The notes under the pieces were generated by a model. That model had not been told where the DNA came from, did no database searches, and worked only from the letters and a program-made list of their open reading frames with translations. A DNA stretch of 64,000 nucleotides from Alkalihalobacterium elongatum (GTDB lineage: Bacteria > Bacillota > Bacilli > Bacillales > Bacillaceae_F), in NCBI RefSeq assembly GCF_019024285.1, contig NZ_WMKZ01000005.1:94773-158772 (forward strand). The letters are read 5' to 3'. This document shows positions 46,721 through 54,856 of this stretch, piece after piece; position 1 is the stretch's first letter; every line of letters begins with the position of its first letter. A program made the translations under genes and the position numbers.

Positions 46721-47626
46721 TTATGTTACCTCCTCTTTTTTTTCATATGGATTAATATGTACCAATACATCGTGAACATGGTTTTCTTCAAGGAGCCTCT
46801 TTTTCACCGCTTTTCCAATCGCATGGCCTTCCTTAACGGTAATGTCTGGATTAACGGCAATTTTTAAATCAATGATGACATAGTGACCGTGCTCTCTGGC
46901 AAGAAATTCATCAAGGTTTAGAACACCTTCAACCGAAGTGACCGCTTTCTTCATATCAACAGTATCTTCTTCATGGAGAACGTGATCTAATGTATTGTGG
47001 ATCGACTGGCTTCCAAGCTGCCAAGCCATCTTAACGATCAGTATTGAAACGAATAACCCAGCGACAGGGTCCGCATATACGAGCCAAGGAATACCAACGG
47101 CTCCTCCTATAATTGAACCACCAATACCTAGTAAAGCTGCTATTGACGAAAAAACGTCAGAACGGTGATGCCATGCATCCGTTATTAACGCTTCACTCCT
47201 ATACTTCTTACCCAAATGATACTTATATCGAAACATAATTTCTTTTACAATGATTGAAAAAATGACAGCATAGATGGCTATCACTTTTGGGACAGCGATT
47301 GGTTCAGTAAAAGCTTTTATGGCATCAATCGCAATTTCTACCCCAACGATAAAGAGTAGTACAGCTACGATAATAGCAGCAATCGATTCTGCCTTCCCAT
47401 GTCCATACGGGTGGTCGCGGTCAGGTGGCATTTTTGCTGCGCGAACACCGATTAACACAGCAACTGAACCTACCACATCAGATGCAGAGTGAACTGCATC
47501 GGCAATTAAGGCACGACTGTTTGAAAGAAACCCGACTACCCCTTTAATTATAGCTAAAATGATATTACCGATAATTCCAACCCATGCACCCGTCTTCACT
47601 TTCTGATAGCGAATATCTTCATCCAT
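46721..47626 (-). CDS. Cation diffusion facilitator (CDF) family transporter
   Basis: Metal-ion/proton antiporter with six membrane helices and a cytosolic C-terminal domain. Metal-site residues appear in ALIADAVHSASDVVGS (H, D) and ALITDAWHHRSDVFSS (D, H, D), with HPYGHGKAES between. 301 residues. Likely ions are Mn, Zn or Fe; the HD-x3-D pattern does not settle which. AGAAGGTG precedes the ATG. Followed by lapA, recJ and apt on the same strand. Confidence 0.92.
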   Translation of the reverse strand: MDEDIRYQKVKTGAWVGIIGNIILAIIKGVVGFLSNSRALIADAVHSASDVVGSVAVLIGVRAAKMPPDRDHPYGHGKAESIAAIIVAVLLFIVGVEIAIDAIKAFTEPIAVPKVIAIYAVIFSIIVKEIMFRYKYHLGKKYRSEALITDAWHHRSDVFSSIAALLGIGGSIIGGAVGIPWLVYADPVAGLFVSILIVKMAWQLGSQSIHNTLDHVLHEEDTVDMKKAVTSVEGVLNLDEFLAREHGHYVIIDLKIAVNPDITVKEGHAIGKAVKKRLLEENHVHDVLVHINPYEKKEEVT

Positions 47627-47711
47627 ACTTTCACCTTCTTAATATCGTATTAATATTACGTATTAGTTCAGTCTGTGTAAAAATTGCACATAAGTAAATT
47701 ATACCAACAAA

Positions 47712-47737
47712 AAGGCCATGGTATGCACCATGACCTT
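47712..47737 (-). terminator. Terminator of secD-secF
   Basis: AAGGCCATGG and CCATGACCTT pair around a six-base loop, with TTTTTG following on the minus strand, six bases past the secF stop. Confidence 0.88.
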
Positions 47738-47743
47738 AAGTAT

Positions 47744-48682
47744 TTAAACTTCACCTTCAGCTTGAGGCTTACTTTTGAATTTTCTTCTTTCTAATTGTTT
47801 AGATTTCCACACGAGCCATAATTGAGCGGCTAGGAAAATGGAAGAGTACGTTCCTGCTACTAGTCCAATAACTAACGCAAACGCGAAAGAACGAATTGCT
47901 TCTCCACCAAAAATAAAGATCGCAGCAGCCGCTAAAATAACGGTGACAACTGTATTAATTGATCGAGCTAATGTTTGTGTCAAACTAACATTGACGATAT
48001 GAGCTAGGTCATCAAAGGACTTCACTCGTTTAGCATTTTTCATATTTTCACGTATCCGGTCAAAGGTAACGATCGTATCATTAATCGAATAACCAACAAT
48101 CGTCAATACGGCCGCAATAAACGGAACGTTGACTTCAAACTGAACAACACTAAATACCGCGATAATAAAGAATGCATCATGGAATAACGCCACAACCGCT
48201 GCAACTCCATAAAGCCATTCAAAACGGATCGCAACGTAAATGACAATCCCAACAGATGCAATTAATACAGAAATTAAAGCATTACGTGCTAATTCCTTAC
48301 CAACCATCGGTGAAACTGTACTTACATTCGGTTCCGCTCCGTACTTCTCATTAAAATAAACTTGAATTTCAGCAATTTCATTCGGCTCTAGCTGCCCAAT
48401 GAACCGTGCATGGACGAGGTTGTTTTGCTCTCCAGCCATCGTAATATCATCAGGTGTATACCCTTCTCCGATATTAGCAAAATCCTCCATGATTTGTTCT
48501 GCTGTAGCAGGATCATTCGTGGCTACTTCTACCCTGGAACCACTTTCAAAATCAATACCCAGATTTAATCCAACTGTTGAGAGTAAGATCACTCCAACGA
48601 GAGCTGCGACCAAAGAGAAGATGAAAAACTTCTTACGGTGCTTAACAAAATCAATCGTTCGGTCATGAAAATTAAAGCTCAC
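47744..48682 (-). CDS. secF: Protein translocase subunit SecF
   Basis: Membrane partner of SecD that uses the proton gradient to help pull proteins out of SecYEG. Six helices; conserved VGLNLGIDFESGSRVEV, ISVLIASVGIVIYVAIRFEW and GYSINDTIVTFDRIRENMK. GTG at 48682 follows AAGGAGAG (312 residues); the GTG at 48691 is too close to that site. Overlaps the secD stop by 11 bases. It is a separate gene, whereas B. subtilis has one fused secDF. Confidence 0.94.
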   Translation of the reverse strand: MSFNFHDRTIDFVKHRKKFFIFSLVAALVGVILLSTVGLNLGIDFESGSRVEVATNDPATAEQIMEDFANIGEGYTPDDITMAGEQNNLVHARFIGQLEPNEIAEIQVYFNEKYGAEPNVSTVSPMVGKELARNALISVLIASVGIVIYVAIRFEWLYGVAAVVALFHDAFFIIAVFSVVQFEVNVPFIAAVLTIVGYSINDTIVTFDRIRENMKNAKRVKSFDDLAHIVNVSLTQTLARSINTVVTVILAAAAIFIFGGEAIRSFAFALVIGLVAGTYSSIFLAAQLWLVWKSKQLERRKFKSKPQAEGEV

Positions 48683-49973
48683 TGATCTCACTCTCCTTTA
48701 CACCAAACATACGAGGCTTCTTATTGAAAATGCGGCTGTTTACCCAAAGGCCTAATAATAATCTTGAACCATAAACCGCCGTTAAAAAGCTCGTTAAAAT
48801 ACTTACGATTAACATAATCGCAAAGCCTTGAACAGAACTTGTCCCATAGTAAAATAGTACACTAGCCGCTAAAATTGTTGTGATGTTTGCATCAAGTATC
48901 GTCGATAATGAACGTCTACTTCCAGCTTTAAACGCTGACATGATCGATTTACCAGAACGAATTTCTTCCTTAATTCGTTCATACGTAATTATATTTGCAT
49001 CAACTGCCATACCTACACCTAAAATTAACGCTGCGATCCCTGGTAAAGTCAGTACGGCATTCATCCAGTTAAAAATAACGAGGACAAGAAAAATATATAC
49101 TGATAAAGTAATTACTGCGATTGTTCCCATAAAACGATAAAAGATCAGCATATAAATGAAAATAAGCGCTACGCCAATAAATCCAGCAAAGATCGTATTT
49201 TTCATCGCTTGTTCACCGAGTGAAGCTCCAACTGAATTTGAATAAAGCTCATCTAGTTGAACAGGAAGAGCACCAGCATTTAATACATCAGCTAAAAACG
49301 TCGCTTCATCAATCGTAAAGCTTCCTTGGATGACGACATTTCTTGTATTTAGGACTTCTCTTACCGTCGGTGCTGATAAAAATTTAGGATTTTCTTTTGT
49401 AACTTCTTCATAGAAGCTATCGCCTTCTTCGTAATCTAACCAAATGACAAGAAGGTTTTCACCCTGTGGAGCTCGATCACGAATCTCTCTCGTTACTTCT
49501 CCAAACAGGTTCGCATCTTTAAGAGTAACAGCAACCTCTGGCTGATTTGCCTCGTTAAATGTTACGCGTGCGCCGCCTTCTTGAAGGTCCGCTCCATCTA
49601 ATTTAACAACATCATCAACATCACGGAAGGTTAACTGTGCTTCAGTTGCAAGTAAATCACGTGCTGTTTGTTGATCTTCAACACCAGCAAGCTGAACACG
49701 AACCCTGTCTTCCCCTTCAATCGTTATGTATGGCTCTGAAACACCTAGAACGTTAACACGTTGATTTAGAGCACTAACTGTTGCATTTAATACATCATCA
49801 TCAATTACACCGTCTTCATCAACGGGTTTTACTTGATACAAGATCTCAAATCCACCTTGGAGATCTAAACCTAACTTAATTTCCTTTGCAATTCCCATAA
49901 TGGTCGTACTTATTAAACCACCTAGAATAATTACAATGAGGAAAAAAGTAATTAAACGGCCTTTTTTCACCAT
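48672..49973 (-). CDS. secD: Protein translocase subunit SecD
   Basis: Larger partner of SecF. First helix, then IKLGLDLQGGFEILYQV (D1), a periplasm-side domain (P1, about 40-230) and five more helices with the D4-D5 motifs LPGIAALILGVGMAVDANIITYERIKEEI. ATG at 49973 behind AAGGAGG; 433 residues. The proton-relay Asp in VDANII is present. Sits 116 bases below comN. Confidence 0.95.
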   Translation of the reverse strand: MVKKGRLITFFLIVIILGGLISTTIMGIAKEIKLGLDLQGGFEILYQVKPVDEDGVIDDDVLNATVSALNQRVNVLGVSEPYITIEGEDRVRVQLAGVEDQQTARDLLATEAQLTFRDVDDVVKLDGADLQEGGARVTFNEANQPEVAVTLKDANLFGEVTREIRDRAPQGENLLVIWLDYEEGDSFYEEVTKENPKFLSAPTVREVLNTRNVVIQGSFTIDEATFLADVLNAGALPVQLDELYSNSVGASLGEQAMKNTIFAGFIGVALIFIYMLIFYRFMGTIAVITLSVYIFLVLVIFNWMNAVLTLPGIAALILGVGMAVDANIITYERIKEEIRSGKSIMSAFKAGSRRSLSTILDANITTILAASVLFYYGTSSVQGFAIMLIVSILTSFLTAVYGSRLLLGLWVNSRIFNKKPRMFGVKESEISEL

Positions 49974-50089
49974 AGTACGAACTTCCTCCTTAACAATCAC
50001 AACAAAAAATACTTTTTCCTAAAATAAGCAATAGTTCAATTATAGCTATGTTACTTTTTCCATGTCAATTATAGGTTAGTAGTGACTTT

Positions 50090-50386
50090 TCAACTATCGT
50101 CTCCTACCAATTCCTCAATGACTCCTTCGTTTGCAAACCAATCCGCAGCATTATAATTTTCTACCGTCAAATAATTCATATACTCTGGGGCACGGAGCGT
50201 TAAGATCACATTGACAAACTCATGTAAATGGATATAGTCTTTTCTTTTGCGGAGTTTAAACATTACACTCTTCCAAATCGTATCGATTGTTGCTTTGTTA
50301 TAGCCAAACATATGAAGTTCTTCTAATTTACTTTGTAGTGCAGGCATTACGTTATCTTTCCATACCTCAAATTGCTGCTGTTGCAT
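50090..50386 (-). CDS. comN: Post-transcriptional regulator ComN (YrzD)
   Basis: A 98-residue soluble protein. In B. subtilis ComN controls the comE operon mRNA and localises to the division site through DivIVA. Family features are FEVWKDNVMPALQSKLEELHMFGY, TIDTIWKSVMFKLRKRK and LHEFVNVILTLRAPEYMNYLT. AAAGGAGAG precedes the ATG. Position next to secD matches B. subtilis. Confidence 0.9.
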   Translation of the reverse strand: MQQQQFEVWKDNVMPALQSKLEELHMFGYNKATIDTIWKSVMFKLRKRKDYIHLHEFVNVILTLRAPEYMNYLTVENYNAADWFANEGVIEELVGDDS

Positions 50387-50688
50387 TCAATCGACTCTCC
50401 TTTTTTCATTTCTTCCATTATAAACCTTTTAACAGTAAAAAAACTATTATATTCATGTAGTTTCTATTTCAATATGTTTAGGGTTTTCCCTCTAGGAAAT
50501 ACAAATTACTTTTTAAATATGTTTTTGGTCAGTAGTAATCTAGTGTCCATTTATGTTAAGCGATGTTAAAGAACTTTACTTTTTTGATTCCAGACTATAT
50601 TATTGACCTTTTGGTTCCTGAAAGTCGTGTGAAATTAATTCAAACGATGAGCCCAAATCAACTTTAAACTCAACAATATGTAGAAATA
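50387..50688. other. Intergenic region upstream of comN
   Basis: About 300 bases, AT-rich. The stretch 50615-50660 is the second site of the degenerate element described at 26787. No gene or known RNA is seen. Confidence 0.45.
50615..50660. repeat. Degenerate dispersed element (copy B)
   Basis: TTCCTGAAAGTCGTGTGAAATTAA followed by ACGATGAGCCCAAATCA; the first and last blocks match copy A at 26801-26848 apart from scattered changes. The left inverted arm is not preserved as clearly here. Confidence 0.55.
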
Positions 50689-50714
50689 AAAAAACTGCCC
50701 ATTAGGACAGTTTT
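50689..50714 (-). terminator. Terminator overlapping the stop of the DUF368 gene
   Basis: On the minus strand AAAACTGTCC, loop TAAT, GGGCAGTTTT, then TTTATT. The left arm is the last coding codons and the stop TAA is in the loop, the same design as at mnmA. Confidence 0.85.
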
Positions 50715-51544
50715 CCATTTCCATTACGATTATTTTCCATTTTTCCAAAAAAAGTAGCAACAAAAAATCCAGCAATAAACGTTACAATACTAACAATCAG
50801 TAACATTAGGTTATTTTCAATTCCAGGGAAAATGACTACGATTGACCCGATTACCATTCCAATAATGATCGCATATGTGAGAACTGGCAATGTTTTTAGT
50901 AAAAATCGAATGATTTTACTACTAACAATTAAGCCAACTCCGACTCCAAACCCGACCAGTAGGATAATAAGAATATTTAATTCGGCTAACGCGTGAATAA
51001 CCGAATGATACACACCTAGTAATAATAAGACAAATGATCCACTAATACCAGGGAGTAACATCGCCATACTTGCAATCCATCCCGAGAAAAACAATACTAG
51101 TCCAGTTGAAGCTGTTACCGTTTCAATTAACGTATGACTTTCTCTTTCAACGAAGAAGACAGTTGATCCAATCGCAATACTGGCTACAACTAGAGCAAAA
51201 TAATGTGCGGGCTTAAACGTATTTTTATAGTCTATCTTGCTAAATAAATAAGGAATAATTCCGCCTATTAAACCTAAAAAGAAGAAATAAGTTGGCTGTG
51301 GATAATACTCTAACAACCATTTAATAAGATGACTTAAGAGAAAAATTGCTAAAACTGCTCCAATGGCTAACGGAACTAAAAAACCTAGATAATCTTTCCA
51401 CTTTCGACTAAAGAAACCACTAATTGCTGCAATTAACCTATCATATATCCCCAATATAACAGCGATCGTCCCACCACTAACACCTGGAACAAGGTCTGAT
51501 ATCCCTATCATCATTCCGCGAAATATATTTTTCCATTCAAACAT
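50702..51544 (-). CDS. DUF368 family polyprenyl-phosphate carrier (PopT-type)
   Basis: Membrane protein of 280 residues with about eight helices. Two related motifs mark the inverted halves: DLVPGVSGGTIAVILGIYDR (about 17-36) and MLLPGISGSFVLLLLGVY (about 164-181). Members of this family (PopT in Staphylococcus) were recently shown to return undecaprenyl phosphate across the membrane for wall synthesis; the assignment here is by family. AGAGGTT precedes the ATG. Divergent from spoVB. Confidence 0.88.
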   Translation of the reverse strand: MFEWKNIFRGMMIGISDLVPGVSGGTIAVILGIYDRLIAAISGFFSRKWKDYLGFLVPLAIGAVLAIFLLSHLIKWLLEYYPQPTYFFFLGLIGGIIPYLFSKIDYKNTFKPAHYFALVVASIAIGSTVFFVERESHTLIETVTASTGLVLFFSGWIASMAMLLPGISGSFVLLLLGVYHSVIHALAELNILIILLVGFGVGVGLIVSSKIIRFLLKTLPVLTYAIIIGMVIGSIVVIFPGIENNLMLLIVSIVTFIAGFFVATFFGKMENNRNGNGKLS

Positions 51545-51785
51545 TTATGAACCTCTTTTCCCAAATGAGATGTATTTCAATAATGAGATATTTCAATCTA
51601 TGTATAGCTTGTTTAGTTTATGATCTGACAGATGAAATCAAAAGACATCTTCTCACTTTCTAACAGATATGTCAATTTATTTTTAAAGCTATTATTTGAC
51701 AGAACAACTTGTCATGCTTGACCACCTTCCTAGCATATAAATGAGTGTAGACATAGATCATTTATTAGAAAGTAGGGCTTCTGAC

Positions 51786-53354
51786 ATGTCAAAACAAACC
51801 TTTATACAAGGTACCGTTATTTTAATATTAGCTGGACTAATCACACGTATTTTAGGCTTTATAAATAAAATTGTAGTTGCTAGAATTATGGGAGCTGAAG
51901 GGGTCGGGCTTTATAGTATGGCAGTCCCTACTCTTTTGCTCGTTATTACAATAACTCAATTAGGGCTTCCAGTTGCTATTTCAAAGCTTGTTGCAGAAGC
52001 AGAAGCAAAGGAAGATAGAAGAAAAATAAAGAGGATCCTCGTCGTTTCTTTAGCAACGACAGGAATTTTAAGTGGTATTTTTACTACAGCAATGATTGCC
52101 TTTGCTCCTATCATTGCTAAAACGTTATTAACAGATGAACGAGCCTACCTTCCACTTATTGCGATTGCACCTATTGTTCCTATTGTTGCGTTATCTAGCG
52201 TATTAAGAGGTTACTTTCAAGGCCGACAAAACATGCGTCCTACTGCATTTTCTCAAGTGATTGAGCAAGTCGTAAGGATAACACTAGTAGCGGTAATGAC
52301 AAGTGCGTTCTTACCTTATGGGGTTGAATACGCAGCAGCTGGAGCGATGATTTCTGTTGTTATTGGAGAACTCGCTTCACTTCTCTATATGTTGTTTATG
52401 TTTAAAACAAATAAGCGAATTCGTATTCGTAAAGGATTTATGGACTATCTTCGTCAAGGAAAAACAACGTTTAATGAGCTAATGAGTATTGCTCTACCAA
52501 CAACTGGTAGTAGATTAATCGGATCGATTGCATTTTTCTTTGAACCGATCGTTGTTGCTCAAAGTCTCGCAATTGCAGGTGTTGCAACAGTCGTTGCCAC
52601 AAAACAGTACGGGGAGTTGGCAGGGTTTGTAATTCCATTGCTATTACTACCGACGTTTATTACCTATTCGTTGTCGGTTTCACTTGTCCCTGCGATCAGT
52701 GAAGCAGCTGCACAAAAAAGATATCAACTCATTAACCATCGTTTAGAACAAGCACTACGACTTGCGCTAATTTCAGGTGGGATCTCTGTTGTCGTTTTAT
52801 ATATATTTGCAGAGCCGATCATGTCATTAATGTACAATGCTCCTAACACAGCTATATATTTGCAAGTCATGGCACCATTTAGTATCTTTTTATACTTTCA
52901 GGGGCCGTTACAAGCCACCTTGCAAGCTTTGAATTTAGCGAAAGCAGCGATGATGAATAGCTTATTCGGCGCCGTCATTAAAACTGCTGCCATTTTTGTC
53001 CTTGCGACTAGACCAGAGCTTGGAATAATGGGAGCAGCATTAGCAATCGTTATTGGTATGGTACTCGTTACGCTATTACACTTTGCTTCGATTGTTAAAG
53101 TATTAAGCTTTACGTTACATGTTAGAGAAATTGGTAAATCACTTTTTGCGATGATTGCCTCTGGAGCTGTCGGAATGCTCTTATATCAACATGCATTTTT
53201 ATCAATGAGCTTACTTGTTAAGACTTTACTTTCCATTACGATCGTCGGATTATTTTATGGATTACTCCTCATTCTATTAGGCCTAATCAAACGAGAAGAA
53301 ATGATCCGTATCCCATTTATCGGGAAATGGCTAGCCCCATTTACAAGAACATAA
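51786..53354 (+). CDS. spoVB: Stage V sporulation protein SpoVB (lipid II flippase family)
   Basis: MOP/MurJ-like flippase of 14 helices, needed for spore cortex synthesis. QTFIQGTVILILAGLITRILGFINKIVVARIMGAEGVGLY-type start region, then LGLPVAISKLVAEA, VLRGYFQGRQNMRPTAFSQVIEQVVR, TLQALNLAKAAMMNSLFGAVIK. ATG at 51786 gives 522 residues, near B. subtilis (518); the ATG at 51741 has no ribosome site. Upstream GCATATAAAT resembles a sigma-E -10 box, fitting mother-cell expression, but the -35 is not clear. On the plus strand, followed by a strong hairpin. Confidence 0.93.
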   Translation: MSKQTFIQGTVILILAGLITRILGFINKIVVARIMGAEGVGLYSMAVPTLLLVITITQLGLPVAISKLVAEAEAKEDRRKIKRILVVSLATTGILSGIFTTAMIAFAPIIAKTLLTDERAYLPLIAIAPIVPIVALSSVLRGYFQGRQNMRPTAFSQVIEQVVRITLVAVMTSAFLPYGVEYAAAGAMISVVIGELASLLYMLFMFKTNKRIRIRKGFMDYLRQGKTTFNELMSIALPTTGSRLIGSIAFFFEPIVVAQSLAIAGVATVVATKQYGELAGFVIPLLLLPTFITYSLSVSLVPAISEAAAQKRYQLINHRLEQALRLALISGGISVVVLYIFAEPIMSLMYNAPNTAIYLQVMAPFSIFLYFQGPLQATLQALNLAKAAMMNSLFGAVIKTAAIFVLATRPELGIMGAALAIVIGMVLVTLLHFASIVKVLSFTLHVREIGKSLFAMIASGAVGMLLYQHAFLSMSLLVKTLLSITIVGLFYGLLLILLGLIKREEMIRIPFIGKWLAPFTRT

Positions 53355-53362
53355 AAAAATTC

Positions 53363-53410
53363 GGTGCCAGGCACCTTTAACGAACTGATGTGTTAAAGGT
53401 GCCTGGCACC
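53363..53410. terminator. 19-bp perfect inverted repeat between spoVB and a convergent gene
   Basis: The 19-base arms at 53363-53381 and 53392-53410 are exact complements around a ten-base loop; each arm also contains the palindrome GGTGCC-A-GGCACC. Seven T follow on the minus strand and weaker T on the plus strand. GGTGCC occurs again at 53419-53424. Serves as terminator of both converging genes. Confidence 0.85.
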
Positions 53411-53428
53411 ATCATTATGGTGCCTTTC

Positions 53429-53701
53429 TTACCATAAGAAGAATGCGCTCGCTAGTGCAAATCCGCCAATTGCCGCTAATGCAATTGGAACGACTCCATA
53501 TCCCCATGGGCGGTAACCCCAATAGCCTCCATAGTATCCATAACTAAACCCACCAAATCCCCCTGAACGTGGCTGGACGGGTTCAATATACACATATTGA
53601 TGATCTACATTAACAATGCGGCCATAATGTCTGCGCCCACATTTTTCAAAAATATTTACAACTTGCCCTCTGTGCTTACAACACATTTGATAATAATCCA
53701 T
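53429..53701 (-). CDS. Unknown small protein, Gly/Tyr-rich with C-terminal hydrophobic helix
   Basis: 90 residues. N-terminal third MDYYQMCCKHRGQVVNIFEKCGRRHYGRIVNVDHQYVYIEP reads as a small SH3/KOW-like barrel with three cysteines; then a Gly/Tyr/Trp-rich linker (GGFGGFSYGYYGGYWGY) and a hydrophobic C-terminus (ALAAIGGFALASAFFLW) that could be a membrane anchor. ATG at 53701 follows AAAGGAGGAG. Many spore formers have similar small Gly/Tyr-rich proteins, some in spore coats, but I do not recognise a named family. Next to spoVB but on the other strand. Confidence 0.75.
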   Translation of the reverse strand: MDYYQMCCKHRGQVVNIFEKCGRRHYGRIVNVDHQYVYIEPVQPRSGGFGGFSYGYYGGYWGYRPWGYGVVPIALAAIGGFALASAFFLW

Positions 53702-53858
53702 TTGTCTCCTCCTTTCTGTCACTACTGCATCTTATTGCAGAAAGAAGCCTATTGCTTGTACGTATGTACTACAACGTTTCTTTTTCTTTATATAGTACAA
53801 GCCCGAGAACAATTAATAGTCCCCTTTCATTAAGTAATTAGAAGAGGACTATTGTTAA

Positions 53859-54518
53859 TTATTTTTCATCCTTTAAATCAATAAAAAATGTATCATCATC
53901 ATGCAATGTACAATAGGATATTTTTTTTACATCTCGATATCCGAGTTTTCGTAATTGTTGTCTTAACCACAGTGGTGTTTTATTTATCTGTTCCAAATGC
54001 TCTTCATTTACTTTTCCATCGAGAATTAGAGGCAATGGTAATCTCGGCTGTTGATCATCGGGCCGATCTTTGTCTTTTTCAATGACCGATAACTTCCCTG
54101 AAGGCTCTAAAATAGCAAACTCCACGTCAGACAACTTACTTACTTTATTTTGTCTAAGTTGGATAAGTAGGTCATCAAAATTATACCGCTGTTTTCGCAT
54201 TTCTCCTTCGTCTATTTTACCCTGGTTTATTAAAACAGACGGCTTACCATCTACAAGTTTTCGCAAATTTTCACTTTTTAGTGAAATAAATGCAAATATG
54301 ATCTGAATTAATGAAAGTATGACGATCGGAATGATGGTATGTAGCATTGGGACACGAATATTTTCAATAGAAATTACTGCCAACTCTGCAATCATAATCG
54401 ATACGACAAAGTCAAGGACAGATAACTGACCAATTTCTCGCTTTCCCATGAAACGAAAAATAAACAGGATAAATAAGTATATAAAAATGGTCCGTAAAAT
54501 TATCGTTGAAAAATCCAA
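53859..54518 (-). CDS. DUF421 family membrane protein (YetF/YrbG-like)
   Basis: 219 residues: three N-terminal helices (about 5-85; FRFMGKREIGQLSVLDFVVSIMIAELA is the family signature), then a soluble DUF421 domain with GKPSVLINQGKIDEGEMRKQRYNFDDLLIQLRQN and AILEPSGKLSVI. Relatives YetF and YrbG are spore-associated in B. subtilis, and some influence germination. TTG start at 54518 behind GGGAGG. Position near spoVB is that of yrbG. Confidence 0.88.
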   Translation of the reverse strand: MDFSTIILRTIFIYLFILFIFRFMGKREIGQLSVLDFVVSIMIAELAVISIENIRVPMLHTIIPIVILSLIQIIFAFISLKSENLRKLVDGKPSVLINQGKIDEGEMRKQRYNFDDLLIQLRQNKVSKLSDVEFAILEPSGKLSVIEKDKDRPDDQQPRLPLPLILDGKVNEEHLEQINKTPLWLRQQLRKLGYRDVKKISYCTLHDDDTFFIDLKDEK

Positions 54519-54771
54519 GTGATCGCGCCTCCCTTCATCTCATTCCTACACCACAAAACCTAAAGCTAAAGGATAAGAAAAAGAACCTAGTCGTACCTTA
54601 TAATATAATCTTAAGCTTATTTTTACCTTAGACAGTTAGAAAATAAGATGAAGCTTTTGGCAAGAAGTCCAAATGTTTTATCGCCAATCTCCTTTATGTG
54701 CTTCCAGTTATTTTATACCCACTTGAAGCAGGTGTGCTTTAATCAACACCCATTTTAAAAGTGCCTACAAC
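54519..54771. other. Intergenic region upstream of the DUF421 gene
   Basis: About 250 bases of AT-rich DNA between the transporter terminator and the DUF421 gene. A TATTATAAG-like stretch is visible on the minus strand but no clear -35. No gene or RNA is recognised. Confidence 0.4.
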
Positions 54772-54816
54772 AAAAAAGCTGCAAAGAAATATGATTAACA
54801 TATCTTCTGCAGCTTT
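54772..54816 (-). terminator. Terminator of the ion-transporter gene
   Basis: AAAGCTGCA (54775-54783) pairs with TGCAGCTTT (54808-54816), inner bases also pair (ATATG/CATAT), and six T follow on the minus strand. Confidence 0.88.
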
Positions 54817-54856
54817 CTCGTCCTTATTAACCCTAGAGAAAAGTTATAGTCATGTG

